Shown here: piece after piece, positions 26,062 through 35,001 of the stretch
Position numbering within the stretch: the first letter of the stretch is position 1
Layout of the letters: every line of letters starts with the position of its first letter
The notes under the pieces: model-generated
Seen by the model: only the letters and a program-made list of their open reading frames with translations
Told to the model about the DNA's origin: nothing
The model's database searches: none
Source: Kineosporia succinea
GTDB lineage: Bacteria; Actinomycetota; Actinomycetes; Actinomycetales; Kineosporiaceae
Length of the DNA stretch: 64,000 bases
Assembly: GCF_030811555.1 (NCBI RefSeq)
Contig: NZ_JAUSQZ010000001.1
Coordinates: forward strand, 3,841,241 to 3,905,240
Direction of reading: 5' to 3'
Position numbers and translations under genes: made by a program

Positions 26062-26337
26062 GACGCCGAACGCTACTGCAGGACCGAAGCTCTGAGTGCC
26101 GGATCGGTGACTATCGGTGCATTGCCGATGCGCGTCGTCCTAAGGGGCGCCATGGCGCATCGGGCAAACGCCGGAGGTTGGCAGAACCCGACGGTAATTC
26201 CTCTCCGTGATCGTCCCGTCACGCTACGGTACGGCCAGAAGTGACTACTGTGCGAGTCCGATTCGCTGCCGGCAGTGACGCCGGTGGTGGGGTGTCTCGC
26301 GGGGCAGCACCGCACACGACGATCTGGGGGCGGCACG

Positions 26338-27348
26338 TTGGAGACTCCGAAGAAGGCGCTCATCACCGGGATCACCGGGCAGGACGGCTCGTACCTGGCT
26401 GAGCTGCTGCTGGAGAAGGGGTACGAGGTGCACGGCATCGTGCGTCGTTCCTCGCAGTTCAACACCGGCCGGATCGATCACCTGTACGTGGACTCGCACG
26501 ATCCGCGGGCCCGGCTCTTCCTGCACTACGGCGACCTGACCGACGGCTCGCGTCTGGTGACGCTGCTGGACAAGGTGCAGCCGGCCGAGGTGTACAACCT
26601 GGCGGCGCAGTCGCACGTGCGGGTGTCGTTCGACGAGCCGGAGTTCACCGGTCTGTCGACGGGCGTGGGCTCCACGCGTCTGCTCGAGGCGATCCGGATG
26701 ATCGGGCTGGAGTGCCGGTACTACCAGGCCTCGAGCTCGGAGATGTTCGGTGCGACGCCGCCGCCGCAGAACGAGAGCACGCCGTTCTGGCCGCGCAGTC
26801 CCTACGGTGCGGCGAAGGTGTACGCGTACTGGATGACGCGCAACTACCGTGAGGCCTACGGGATGTTCGCGACCAACGGCATCCTGTTCAACCACGAGAG
26901 CCCGCGTCGTGGTGAGACGTTCGTGACCCGCAAGATCTCGATGGCGGTCTCGAACATCGTCGCGGGCAAGCAGGACTACCTCTACATGGGCAACCTCGAC
27001 GCGGTGCGGGACTGGGGTTACGCCAAGGACTACGTCGAGGCGATGTGGCTGATGCTGCAGGCCGATCAGCCCGACGACTACGTGGTGGCGACCGGCACGG
27101 CGTACACGGTGCGGGACTTCCTGCAGTTCTCGTTCGAGCACGTGAATCTCGACTGGGAGAAGTACGTGCGGTTCGACGAGCGCTACCTGCGCCCGACCGA
27201 GGTGGACTCGCTGATCGGTGACGCCTCGAAGGCGCGGGACGTGCTGGGGTGGACGCCGAAGGTGCTCACGCCCGAGCTGGCCCGGCTGATGGTGGACGCC
27301 GACATGAACACCATCGACCTGCGCACGAAGCTCCCCGCGCAACTGTGA
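26338..27348 (+). CDS. gmd: GDP-mannose 4,6-dehydratase
   Basis: 336 residues from a TTG at 26338; GGGGGCGG lies five to twelve bases upstream and the protein then begins [19 protein letters not shown], which fits family length. Motifs: NAD loop [37 protein letters not shown], catalytic SSSEMFG and [10 protein letters not shown], and [16 protein letters not shown]. Converts GDP-D-mannose to GDP-4-keto-6-deoxymannose, the precursor for L-fucose (via Fcl) or rhamnose. Its stop overlaps the GTG of the following glycosyltransferase. Confidence 0.95.
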   Translation: METPKKALITGITGQDGSYLAELLLEKGYEVHGIVRRSSQFNTGRIDHLYVDSHDPRARLFLHYGDLTDGSRLVTLLDKVQPAEVYNLAAQSHVRVSFDEPEFTGLSTGVGSTRLLEAIRMIGLECRYYQASSSEMFGATPPPQNESTPFWPRSPYGAAKVYAYWMTRNYREAYGMFATNGILFNHESPRRGETFVTRKISMAVSNIVAGKQDYLYMGNLDAVRDWGYAKDYVEAMWLMLQADQPDDYVVATGTAYTVRDFLQFSFEHVNLDWEKYVRFDERYLRPTEVDSLIGDASKARDVLGWTPKVLTPELARLMVDADMNTIDLRTKLPAQL

Positions 27349-28847
27349 GCGAGTCGGCCGTTCAGGGAACGCTGCTGACGGCCGACGAGTCGACCGTGGA
27401 GAGTCAGGCGCAGTTCCGGCGGGGGATCGAATCCCTGTGGCCGGTCCGGGTGGACGACGCGCCCGGGCCGGCACTGCGTCGTTCCCGGACCCGGCTCTCG
27501 CCCGGGATGTTCCGGCGGGTGGCGGGCTGGTTCTCGCCCGTGGTGGAACCGGCCGACCCCCGTAACTCGCCACTGGCCCGGTGGGCCCGCGGTGAGGGCG
27601 AGGAGCTCGAGGCGCCGAAACTGCTGAGGCCCGGTGCGGTCGGGGCGCCGCCGCGTTCGGTGCTGGTGATCCGCACCGACGAGGTCGGCGACCTGATGAT
27701 GACGCTGCCGCTGCTGATGGCGATGCGCGCGGCCTGGCCGCAGGCCCGCGTCACGCTGGTCACCCGGGGTCCGTGGGGCGAGTTGCTGCGGGGCGCGTCA
27801 CTGGTGGACGACGTGGTCACCTGGGACGTCGAGTCGTGGACCGACTCGCTGGCCGGGCAGGCGCGCTGTTTCCGGTTCGCCCGCAAGCTGATTCGCACCG
27901 CCCGCCCGGTGCACGGGCGCTTCGACCTGGCCGTGCTGCCGCGTCGTGACGCGGAGTACTTCGGGGCCCGGTACATCGCCGGTGCCGCCGCCGTGCGCGT
28001 GGTGGCGTTCGACCCCGCCGACCGGCTGGGCCCGCTCGGCGCCCCCGAGGTCGAGCAGGAGCGCGAGCTCATCACCGACCTGGTCTGCGCCGGGGAGCCG
28101 CTGCACCACGTGGTGCAGCACGGTGAGCGCATCGCCGCCGAGATGGGCCTGACCATCACCCCGGACGCCTACGACGCTCCCGGCCTGGCGCTGATCAGCC
28201 CCTCCGACCGGGACGCGGCCCGGATCCTGCTCTCCCCGCTGTCGGCCTCGACCGGCCCGCTGGTCGCGGTGATGCTCAGCAGCCCACGTGCCCGGGGGGT
28301 GTGGCCCGCCTACGCGCAGGCGATCAACCAGGTGCGCCGGCATCTTCCGGTGCGGGTGGTGCTGCTCGGCGCCGTCGGTGACGACGCCCTGGCCGAGGAC
28401 TTCGTGCGCGCCCTGAACCCCACGGTGCCGCTGGTCAGCGCCGTCGGCCGGGCGCCGCTGCGCACGACGCTGGCCGTGCTGGCCGCCGCCGACCTCTACC
28501 TCGGGGGCGTCTGCGACACGATGCACCTGGCCTCGTCGGTCGCCACCGCCTGCGTGGCCCTGACTTGCCAGCCCGCTCACGGCAATCCGGTGAGCCCGGA
28601 CGCGCCGAACCGGATCGGCCCGTGGTCGGCCGGTTCTCAGGTCGTCGGCCCGGTGCGCCCGGCCGAGGGCTGCGGTGACGCGTGCGTCGCCGACGACGCG
28701 CACTGCATCAAGAACATCGGGCACGGTTACGTGGCCCGCGCGGTCATCGAGGTGCTGACCGGTTCGGCGATCCCGCCGACCGCCATGGTGCCCGCGCCGT
28801 CCCGCTCGCCCGAGCAGCTCGAGGCCCCGGGCCTGACCCCCGCCTGA
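27345..28847 (+). CDS. GT9-family (heptosyltransferase-like) glycosyltransferase
   Basis: 500 residues from a GTG that overlaps the gmd stop (GTGA), so translation is coupled. After an 85-residue variable N-terminus comes the GT9 core: [48 protein letters not shown], and near the C-terminus [18 protein letters not shown], the usual GG-D-x-x-x-H-L-A donor site. A Cys cluster ([12 protein letters not shown]) near 447-459 is unusual. Coupling to gmd suggests that it adds a 6-deoxy sugar or heptose to a surface glycan. Donor and acceptor are unknown. Confidence 0.85.
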   Translation: MSESAVQGTLLTADESTVESQAQFRRGIESLWPVRVDDAPGPALRRSRTRLSPGMFRRVAGWFSPVVEPADPRNSPLARWARGEGEELEAPKLLRPGAVGAPPRSVLVIRTDEVGDLMMTLPLLMAMRAAWPQARVTLVTRGPWGELLRGASLVDDVVTWDVESWTDSLAGQARCFRFARKLIRTARPVHGRFDLAVLPRRDAEYFGARYIAGAAAVRVVAFDPADRLGPLGAPEVEQERELITDLVCAGEPLHHVVQHGERIAAEMGLTITPDAYDAPGLALISPSDRDAARILLSPLSASTGPLVAVMLSSPRARGVWPAYAQAINQVRRHLPVRVVLLGAVGDDALAEDFVRALNPTVPLVSAVGRAPLRTTLAVLAAADLYLGGVCDTMHLASSVATACVALTCQPAHGNPVSPDAPNRIGPWSAGSQVVGPVRPAEGCGDACVADDAHCIKNIGHGYVARAVIEVLTGSAIPPTAMVPAPSRSPEQLEAPGLTPA

Positions 28848-29034
28848 CCCCCCGCCTGAGGCAGGCCGAGGGCGGCCGGTGACCACCGCGTCCGCAAGCC
28901 CGCCCCATCGGCCCCCGCCGAAAGAACTTGAGCACGGCCCGTCACCATTCACCCGATCGGCGGTCGCCCGGCCGGTCGCCCGCGGGTGACGCTTGCCGGA
29001 AAGTGCGCAGGCTGCGGGAGGGGTGAGGACAACG

Positions 29035-29400
29035 ATGGGGGCACGGCAGTGCGTCGTCATCCCGGTCATCGAGCGTCCCAACGGGATGATCATGACGCCG
29101 TCGTCGACGGACGGGGGATTCTTCCCGAGGGTCATCGTCGAGGGACAGGTCCGGTATTCGCGTCTCGTGGTCGACGGCACCGATGAGATCTGGGGCCCGA
29201 GTCTGGGTGACGCCCAGGAGCGGGCCGCCGCGCTGAACGCCGAATGGGGCCTGAGCAGCGACGACGTCCTGCAGATCCTGATCGGGTGGCAGGCCGCCCG
29301 CGACCAGGAGGACGCCCGCGTCTTCTGCCCCGGCTGCCGCCGTCAGTACGACTGGAGCTCCGGCGACGTCTGCCGGACCTGTGACGCCGAGCGGGGCTAG
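29035..29400 (+). CDS. small protein of unknown family with C-terminal zinc ribbon
   Basis: 121 residues from the ATG at 29035, preceded by GAGGAC. The N-terminal 85 residues are homologous to the whole of the next gene: both begin ARQCVVIP, contain VEGQVR, then a W-G-P-x-L-x-D-A segment and a final helix rich in W, A and Q. This protein adds a four-Cys motif, CPGCRRQYDWSSGDVCRTC, which looks like a zinc ribbon. I do not recognise the family. The six-base gap to the next gene points to an operon and to a tandem duplication. Confidence 0.7.
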   Translation: MGARQCVVIPVIERPNGMIMTPSSTDGGFFPRVIVEGQVRYSRLVVDGTDEIWGPSLGDAQERAAALNAEWGLSSDDVLQILIGWQAARDQEDARVFCPGCRRQYDWSSGDVCRTCDAERG

Positions 29401-29406
29401 ACCGGC

Positions 29407-29697
29407 ATGGCCCGGCAGTGCGTGGTGATCCCGCTGCTCGAGCACGTCGACGGCCGGATCCAGTACACGACCGCCACCCTCGGCGGCTTCAACGCGCTGG
29501 TCGTCGTGGAGGGTCAGGTGCGCGGAGGTCTGCTGAGCGGGCCGAGCGGCCGGCCCACCGTCTGGGGTCCCACCCTGGCCGACGCCATGCGCAAGGTCGT
29601 CGAGCAGAACCGCGCCTGGGGTCTGACCGAGGAGGACGTCACCGAGATCCTGGTCAACTTCCAGGCCGCCTACGACCTCGACGCCGGTAGCACCTAA
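29407..29697 (+). CDS. small protein of unknown family, paralogue of the preceding gene
   Basis: 96 residues. ARQCVVIPLLEHVDG, VVVEGQVRGGLL, VWGPTLADAMRKVVEQ and WGLTEEDVTEILVNFQAA align with the preceding protein along its length, but the zinc ribbon is missing, so this is the domain alone. No membrane segment or signal. The function is not known; as a cytosolic pair they may form a heteromer. An inverted repeat CTTCGG-TAA-CCGAAG lies 15-30 bases past the stop. Confidence 0.65.
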   Translation: MARQCVVIPLLEHVDGRIQYTTATLGGFNALVVVEGQVRGGLLSGPSGRPTVWGPTLADAMRKVVEQNRAWGLTEEDVTEILVNFQAAYDLDAGST

Positions 29698-29772
29698 TTT
29701 TCCTGGTGTTTTCCTTCGGTAACCGAAGCTGCGCGTAGGGTGTCCTCTTACGTCGAGTTGGAGGGACTTGTC

Positions 29773-29970
29773 GTGGGTGCTCTGATGGTGTCCGAAGGAC
29801 GCTGGGTGAAGATCGCGCTGATCGCGGCGGTCGCCATCGTGGTCGGGTCGACCATGCTGGTGACGTCGCACCGCGCCCGCACCGGCGCCGTCGAGCTGGA
29901 GCAATCCACCGACCAGTGTTCGGTGCCGGTCGAGGAGCGGGTCGGCGGCTGGCTCTGCCCGGCCGGCTGA
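29773..29970 (+). CDS. small single-pass membrane protein
   Basis: 65 residues from the GTG at 29773, which has GGAGGG seven bases upstream; TAGGGT about 30 bases before it could be the -10 element. One hydrophobic helix (KIALIAAVAIVVGSTMLV) is followed by a polar tail with two Cys (DQCSVPV and WLCPAG). If the tail is outside, the two Cys could pair. Unknown function. Confidence 0.6.
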   Translation: MGALMVSEGRWVKIALIAAVAIVVGSTMLVTSHRARTGAVELEQSTDQCSVPVEERVGGWLCPAG

Positions 29971-30021
29971 TCCCTCCGGATCCCCGGCCGGCGCCAGCTT
30001 CCTGCCCCGGGTGGCGAGGGG

Positions 30022-30499
30022 TCAGAAGTTCGGGAGGCCCTTGACGTGCCAGCCGACGAGCTCGTTGGCTCGGCGCTCGGAGGTGATGTGCACGTCCCGG
30101 GTCGAGATCTGCCGCCAGCCAGACCGTTTCGTGTCCCAGACGTAGCGGGTGTGGGTGACGGTCCAGCCGTGTTCTTCCTCGAAGATGCGCTGGCCGGCGT
30201 GCAGGGTCATCAGGACCTTGCCGTCCTTGGTCTGGCGGGTGATCCCGGTGAAGAACCCGTAAGAACTCGAGACCAGGAGCTTCTTCTTGGTCAGCACCCT
30301 GACCGGCACGGACTTCTCGTCGCTCTGCCGAACTCCGACCTGGTCCCTGCGGCCGTCACCGTCCACGTCGGCCCGCTTGACGATCCGGCAGTCGCTGAGG
30401 CCGGAGCAGACGGTCTTCCCGCCGGCCCCGGCCAGCAGGGGGGGTGGTGAGCGCGAGAGCGGCCAGGGCTCCCAGTCGGGTCCGGCGCCGGAGGCTCAT
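30022..30499 (-). pseudogene. secreted EF-loop protein with a frameshift at a G7 run
   Basis: An ATG at 30499 with an excellent GAGGAG site opens a typical signal peptide (MSLRRRTRLGALAALALTTP), but the frame is lost at a run of seven G (30438-30444, C on the coding strand). Removing one base restores an uninterrupted 158-residue protein that continues AGAGGKTVCSGLSDCRIV, then the Ca-binding-like loop DVDGDGRRDQVG and a basic C-terminus ending VKGLPNF. It is therefore either broken, phase-variable or a sequencing error. The loop resembles FG-GAP/EF-hand motifs. Function unknown; product expected to be exported. Confidence 0.75.
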
Positions 30500-30607
30500 G
30501 GGTTCTCCTCATCTGGGTCTCCAGACGAGGACGGTCATCGAACGCACGGCCCTGCGGGACGAGCGGGAGGGTGGTGAAAGACCTGATCGGACGCGAGGTG
30601 AACGATC

Positions 30608-31342
30608 TCAAACCGGGCGGGGCACCGCGAAACCGAAGGGCAGTTCGAGGCGGTACTTCGCCAGCAGAGCCTCGTCCGACAGCATCTCGGCGGTCGGGGC
30701 GTCGGCCTGGATCCGGCCGTCGGCCAGGATCAGCGACCGCGGGCACAGCTGCAGCGCGTAGGGCAGGTCGTGGGTGATCATCAGCACCGTCACGTCGAGG
30801 TCGAGCAGCACCTCGGCGAGCTCGCGGCGGGAGGCGGGGTCGAGGTTGCTCGAGGGCTCGTCGAGCACCAGGATGTCCGGGTCCATCGCCAGCACGGTCG
30901 CGACCGCGGCGCGGCGGCGCTGGCCGAACGAGAGGTGGTGCGGCGGGCGGTCGGCGACGTCGCTCAGTCGCACCGTGGCCAGGGCCTTTTCGACCCGGTC
31001 GGCGACCTCGTCGCGGGACAGGCCGAGGTTCCGCGGGCCGAAGGCCACGTCGTCGCGCACGGTGGGCATGAAGAGCTGGTCGTCCGGGTCCTGGAAGACG
31101 ATCCCGACCCGGCGCCGGATCTCGGCCAGATCGCGCTTGGCCACCGGCATTCCGCTCACCGAGACCGAGCCGGAGGTGGCCGTGTGAATACCGTTCAGGT
31201 GCAGCGCCAGGGTGGTCTTGCCCGCGCCGTTCGGGCCGAGCAGGGCCACCCGCTCGCCCTTTTCCAGCGACAGCGTCACCCCGTCCAGGGCCAGGTGGCC
31301 GTCCGGATAGCTGAACCGCAGATCCGTGATCGTGACCGTCAT
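30608..31342 (-). CDS. cbiO: ECF transporter ATPase (CbiO/NikO type)
   Basis: 244 residues. Walker A GPNGAGKTT, Q-loop VFQDPDDQLF, signature HLSFGQRRRAA (LSxGQ variant), Walker B ILVLDEPSSNLD and the switch His in MITHDLP. The energy-coupling factor Q-loop DPDDQLF is typical of CbiO-like ATPases of metal uptake systems. It powers the transporter made with the next three genes upstream (cbiQ, PDGLE protein, cbiM). The start overlaps the cbiQ stop by four bases. Confidence 0.92.
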   Translation of the reverse strand: MTVTITDLRFSYPDGHLALDGVTLSLEKGERVALLGPNGAGKTTLALHLNGIHTATSGSVSVSGMPVAKRDLAEIRRRVGIVFQDPDDQLFMPTVRDDVAFGPRNLGLSRDEVADRVEKALATVRLSDVADRPPHHLSFGQRRRAAVATVLAMDPDILVLDEPSSNLDPASRRELAEVLLDLDVTVLMITHDLPYALQLCPRSLILADGRIQADAPTAEMLSDEALLAKYRLELPFGFAVPRPV

Positions 31343-32097
31343 GTCAGTACCGCCGTCAGGGTGATGGCCGCGAACAGCAGCGGCAGGCTGAGGCCCGTGG
31401 CCCAGGTCGTGAACGATGCCGCCCCGCCGTCGGCAACCGGGATCCGGCCGGTGTAGCCCCGCGACAGCATGGCCAGGTGCACTCGCTCGCCGCGCTCGAA
31501 GCAGCGCACGAACAACGCCCCCGCGCTCGTCGCCAGCACCGGCCAGTGACGTAGCCGCCGGGCCTCGAAACCCCGCGACTCCCGGGCGATCCGCATCCGG
31601 CGCAGCTCGTCGGCGACCAGGTCGGCGTAGCGGATCATGAAGCTCATGATCTGCACGATCAGCGTCGGCACGCGCAGTTGCTCCAGGCCGGTCAGGACCT
31701 CGCGCAGGGGAGTGGTGGCCGCCAGCAGCACCGACACGGCCACGCCGAGCGTCGCCGTGGCCAGCAGCTCCCAGGCGCCCCAGAGCCCTTCGACGCTGAC
31801 GGGCAGCCCGAGCACGTGCGTGCGCTCACCGCGTGCGACGAACGGCAGCAACAGGGCGAAACCGATGAACGGTACCTCGATCAGGAGCCGCCGGGCGAGC
31901 ACGGTCAGCGGCAGCCGGGCCACGAGGGCCAGCGCCACGAGCACGACCGCGAACAGCCCGAAGGCCCAGAACCGGTCGCGGGGCGCGGCCACCACGGCGA
32001 GCACGGTCAGCACCGCCGCCACGAGCTTCACCTGGGCCGGAAGCCGGTGCAGCGGTGAGGTTCCGGGGAGGTAGAGGGTGTGATGACCGGCGCTCAT
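31339..32097 (-). CDS. cbiQ: ECF transporter T component (CbiQ/NikQ type)
   Basis: 252 residues from the ATG at 32097. Starts with SPLHRLPAQVKLVAAVLTVLAVV, the normal CbiQ opening. Five to six membrane helices and the two Ala-Arg-Gly-type coupling helices, here ARESRGFE and AMLSRGYTG, which touch the ATPase. Integral membrane subunit that couples ATP hydrolysis to substrate movement. ATGA overlaps at both ends show one operon. Confidence 0.92.
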   Translation of the reverse strand: MSAGHHTLYLPGTSPLHRLPAQVKLVAAVLTVLAVVAAPRDRFWAFGLFAVVLVALALVARLPLTVLARRLLIEVPFIGFALLLPFVARGERTHVLGLPVSVEGLWGAWELLATATLGVAVSVLLAATTPLREVLTGLEQLRVPTLIVQIMSFMIRYADLVADELRRMRIARESRGFEARRLRHWPVLATSAGALFVRCFERGERVHLAMLSRGYTGRIPVADGGAASFTTWATGLSLPLLFAAITLTAVLT

Positions 32098-32432
32098 GGG
32101 GTTTCGGCGGTGGACGTTCCGGTCGGCTCGGTCTCCCTGCCCGCCTTCCGGCGGCGCACCAGGAGAACCAGGCCGGACGCGGCCAGGAACGTCACCCCGA
32201 CCCCGGCCACCCCGGCCAGACCGGTGGAGAGGCGGGGATTGTCGACACCGCTGACGCCGTAGTCGGCCAGGGGAGAGTCGTCGAGGTCGTGATCCTTCGC
32301 CTGGCCGGCGATTCCGTGGTCTTCGCTGACCTTCTCCAGGCCGTCGGGGGAGCTGCTCGCATAGTAGCTGACCACCCCGGCGAAGAGCAGGCTGATGGCG
32401 AGCAGGGCGACGAGCAGGTTGCGGGTGCGCAT
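32094..32432 (-). CDS. PDGLE-domain small membrane protein (CbiN/NikN-like)
   Basis: 112 residues with a membrane helix at each end (about 6-26 and 75-95). The signature SSPDGLEKVSED follows the first helix, as in CbiN-like subunits of nickel/cobalt ECF transporters. The C-terminal 20 residues are polar. The protein completes the M-N-Q-O set; loss of the N subunit in characterised relatives greatly reduces uptake. Confidence 0.88.
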   Translation of the reverse strand: MRTRNLLVALLAISLLFAGVVSYYASSSPDGLEKVSEDHGIAGQAKDHDLDDSPLADYGVSGVDNPRLSTGLAGVAGVGVTFLAASGLVLLVRRRKAGRETEPTGTSTAETP

Positions 32433-33107
32433 TCAGAGCTCCTGGACCATCGGCGCGGGGGACACCGGCTCGCGCCGGAAACGATTGAGGTACACCAGGT
32501 CCGGCCGGGCCGAGGCGATCGCCGCCACGGTCAGCCCGGTGATCAGCCCCTCGCCGATGCCGATCAGCACGTGCACCCCGAGCATCGCCGCGGCCACCGT
32601 GCCGAGCGGGACGTCGGCCGTGCCCCCGAGGGCGTAGAACCCGACGAACACCAGCGAGGCCACCGGTACGGACACCCCGGCCGCGATGCCCGCCGCCGGC
32701 GCCAGGGGGACGCGGGCCCGGAAGAGCAGCAGGGCCAACGGGAATCCGATCAGCACCGTGGCCAGGGACATGTCGGTGATGTTGACCCCGAGCGCGGTGA
32801 GCCCGCCGTCCGCGAAGAGCAGCCCTTGCACGAGAAGAACGACGGCCACGCACAACGCCCCGGTCCAGGGCCCGACCAGCACGGCCGCCAGCGCCCCGCC
32901 CAGCAGGTGCCCGCTGGTGCCCGCGGCCACCGGGAAGTTCAGCATCTGCACGGCGAACACGTACACCGCGACCAGCCCGGCCAGCGGTGCGGTGCGGTCG
33001 TCGAGCTCACGCCGGGCCCCGCGCAGGCACAGGGCGATACCGCCGGCCGCCACGACGCCGGCTGCGATCGAGACCGGCGCGTCGATGAAGCCGTCGGGAG
33101 CATGCAT
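32433..33107 (-). CDS. cbiM: ECF transporter S component (CbiM/NikM type), metal-binding
   Basis: 224 residues from the ATG at 33107. This start puts the conserved MHAPDGFID at the very N-terminus, where the amino group and His2 are known to ligate Ni2+ or Co2+ in the family; a GTG/ATG further up would bury it. Further motifs: MLNFPVAAGTSGHLLGG (second metal His) and LLFADGGLTALGVNITDM. Six to seven helices. Substrate: nickel is favoured by the Nur-like operator upstream and the lack of a visible B12 riboswitch; cobalt remains possible. Confidence 0.9.
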   Translation of the reverse strand: MHAPDGFIDAPVSIAAGVVAAGGIALCLRGARRELDDRTAPLAGLVAVYVFAVQMLNFPVAAGTSGHLLGGALAAVLVGPWTGALCVAVVLLVQGLLFADGGLTALGVNITDMSLATVLIGFPLALLLFRARVPLAPAAGIAAGVSVPVASLVFVGFYALGGTADVPLGTVAAAMLGVHVLIGIGEGLITGLTVAAIASARPDLVYLNRFRREPVSPAPMVQEL

Positions 33108-33125
33108 GCGCTCAGCGTCACGCAA

Positions 33126-33142
33126 TTGCGCATGCTTTGCAA
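33126..33142 (-). promoter_or_regulatory. Nur-box-like operator
   Basis: TTGCGC-ATGCT-TTGCAA, 19 bases upstream of cbiM, matches the Nur (nickel-responsive Fur-family repressor) consensus tTGCaa-N5-ttGCAA known from Streptomyces in ten of twelve arm positions. It overlaps a palindrome CGCAATTGCG. It would repress the transporter when nickel is plentiful. Confidence 0.65.
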
Positions 33143-33152
33143 TAAGAGGGGC

Positions 33153-34061
33153 TCAACGAATGTGCTGCGACCGCGGTTCCCGCTGGGGTGGGACGGAAGG
33201 ATCCGGCAGCAGCCTCTGGGCCCAGGTACGGAAGGCGCTCACGAGGCGGCCCCGGTCACCGGCCCGTGTGGCCATCACCACGTGCCCCGGCGCGGCGTCC
33301 GAGATCGGCACCCCGACCAGGTCGGGCCGGCCGTAGTGGACGGCCCAGGGCACGATCGCGATGGCCTCACCGGCGGCCACGTGCTCGAACTTGTCCTCGA
33401 GGCTGGTGATCACCGGACCGCCCGGGGCCGGGCGGCCGTCGGGGCGCGGGTGCATCCGCCAGTAGTCGTTGAACTCCCAGTTCGGCACCTGGGGCACCGG
33501 TTCGTCGGCGATGTCGGCCATGGTGATCGACTCCCGCCCGGCCAGGCGGTGCCCGCGGTGCATCACCGCGGCCCGGGGCTCGTCGTAGAGAACCGTGACG
33601 TCCAGCCCTTCGGTGCGGAACGGCAGGCGCGCCACCACCAGGTCGACAAGCCCCTCGATCAGGGCGTCCCGGCCGGTGTTCCACTGCACGTGCCGCGCCT
33701 CGATCTCGGCGTCGGGGTAGCGTCGGCGCATCTCGGCCACCACCGGGGTGATCACCAGGCCGGGGATGTAGCCGGCGTTCAGACGGCTCGGGTCGGCCGC
33801 CGCCCGCGACTCGCCGACCGCCTGGTCGGCCAGGCGCTGCAGGGCCTTCGCCCGGGGCAGGAACGCCTCGCCGGCCCGCGTGAGCCGCGTGCCCCGGGAG
33901 GTGCGGTCGAGCAGCCGGGTGCCCACCGCGTCCTCAAGCCGTCTGATCTGCCGGCTCAGCGACGGCTGGCCGATCAGCAGCTGCTGGGCGGCCCGCCCGA
34001 AATGCTGCTGCTCGGCCACGGTGACGAAGTACCGCACCAGTCTCAGGTCCAGGTCGGTCAT
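33153..34061 (-). CDS. LysR-family regulator
   Basis: 302 residues from the ATG at 34061. DNA-binding head LVRYFVTVAEQQHFGRAA with IGQPSLSRQIRRLE; effector domain from about residue 88 (LNAGYIPGLVITPVVAEM). It is divergent from an NAD-dependent epimerase-like gene with 97 bases between starts and probably regulates it. TAGGCT lies seven bases before the ATG, so the mRNA is likely leaderless. Transcription could also run into cbiM, 45 bases downstream. Confidence 0.9.
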   Translation of the reverse strand: MTDLDLRLVRYFVTVAEQQHFGRAAQQLLIGQPSLSRQIRRLEDAVGTRLLDRTSRGTRLTRAGEAFLPRAKALQRLADQAVGESRAAADPSRLNAGYIPGLVITPVVAEMRRRYPDAEIEARHVQWNTGRDALIEGLVDLVVARLPFRTEGLDVTVLYDEPRAAVMHRGHRLAGRESITMADIADEPVPQVPNWEFNDYWRMHPRPDGRPAPGGPVITSLEDKFEHVAAGEAIAIVPWAVHYGRPDLVGVPISDAAPGHVVMATRAGDRGRLVSAFRTWAQRLLPDPSVPPQREPRSQHIR

Positions 34062-34068
34062 GGCCACC

Positions 34069-34074
34069 AGCCTA
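34069..34074 (-). promoter_or_regulatory. TAGGCT -10 box, leaderless start
   Basis: TAGGCT on the minus strand, seven bases before the LysR ATG at 34061. Confidence 0.45.
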
Positions 34075-34146
34075 ACCACCAGGAGTGATGCCCGAAACGC
34101 ATGACCGGATGAACAACCGGCCTTGGACGCGGCGCCCGGATGCGCG

Positions 34147-34152
34147 CAGGGT
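34147..34152 (+). promoter_or_regulatory. CAGGGT -10-like box
   Basis: CAGGGT six bases before the ATG at 34159, same spacing as the other leaderless starts but with C in the first position. Confidence 0.35.
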
Positions 34153-34158
34153 CGAGGC

Positions 34159-35001
34159 ATGCGCATCTTCCTCACCGGGGCGACCGGCTTCATCGGCTCG
34201 CACGTCGCCCGCGAACTGCTGTCCCACGGTCACCAGGTGGTAGGCCTCACCCGTTCCGACGACGGGGCCGCCAAGCTCGAGGCCGCCGGCGTCGAGGTCT
34301 ACCGAGGCACCATCGACGACCCGGAGACCCTGCGCCGGGGCGCCGCCGAGTCCGACGGCGTGGTGCACACCGCCTTCGACCACAGCAACCTGGCCGACCT
34401 CCCGGCCGCCGCCGTCAAGGACCTCGCCGTGTTCGAGGTGCTCGGCCCGGAGGTGACGGGCAAGCCCTTCGTCACCACCTTCGGCACCACGATGCTGACC
34501 CCGGGCGCCGTCGTCACCGAGGAGTTCCGGCCGGCCGACCCGCAGGGCCGCGCCCTGGTGGAGGCGAAGACCCTCGCTCTCGGCGGCGTCTCGGTGCGCC
34601 CCGCGACCGTCGTGCATGCGCGTCCCAACCTGGGGTTCGTCTCCCTGCTGACCGGAATCGCCCGGGAGAAAGGGGTTTCGGCCTACCCGGGTGACGGTTC
34701 CGGCCGCTGGCCCGCCGTGCACGTCACCGATCTCGCCGTGCTCTACCGTCTGGCCGTCGAGAAGACGCCGGGTGCCACGGTTCTGCACGGCATCCAGGAG
34801 GAGGGTGTGACGAGCCGGGAGATCGCCGAGGGGATCGGCCGGGTGACCGGTCTGCCGGTCGAGTCCCGCGAGTCGAGCCACTTCGGCTGGCTCGGAGGGC
34901 TGTTCGTGCTCGAGGTCCCGGCCTCGAGCGCGATCACCCGGGAGCTGACCGGCTGGGCGCCGACCGGGCCGACCCTGCTCGAGGAGCTTCAGGCCGACTG
35001 A
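34159..35001 (+). CDS. NAD-dependent epimerase/dehydratase-like SDR
   Basis: 280 residues from the ATG at 34159. Rossmann loop TGATGFIGSHVARELL at the N-terminus, then VYRGTIDDPETLRRGAAESDGVVH, the layout of atypical SDRs of the YeeZ or SDR_a5 kind. The active-site Tyr-x-x-x-Lys is replaced by a GRALVEAK segment, so catalysis in the usual way is doubtful. Divergent from a LysR regulator. The 3' end overlaps the LacI gene by 13 bases, convergent. Confidence 0.82.
   Translation: MRIFLTGATGFIGSHVARELLSHGHQVVGLTRSDDGAAKLEAAGVEVYRGTIDDPETLRRGAAESDGVVHTAFDHSNLADLPAAAVKDLAVFEVLGPEVTGKPFVTTFGTTMLTPGAVVTEEFRPADPQGRALVEAKTLALGGVSVRPATVVHARPNLGFVSLLTGIAREKGVSAYPGDGSGRWPAVHVTDLAVLYRLAVEKTPGATVLHGIQEEGVTSREIAEGIGRVTGLPVESRESSHFGWLGGLFVLEVPASSAITRELTGWAPTGPTLLEELQAD

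Noticed and set aside
33108-33152. B12 riboswitch before cbiM
   Set aside because: Only 45 bases lie between the genes, far too short; a Nur-like box explains the region better.
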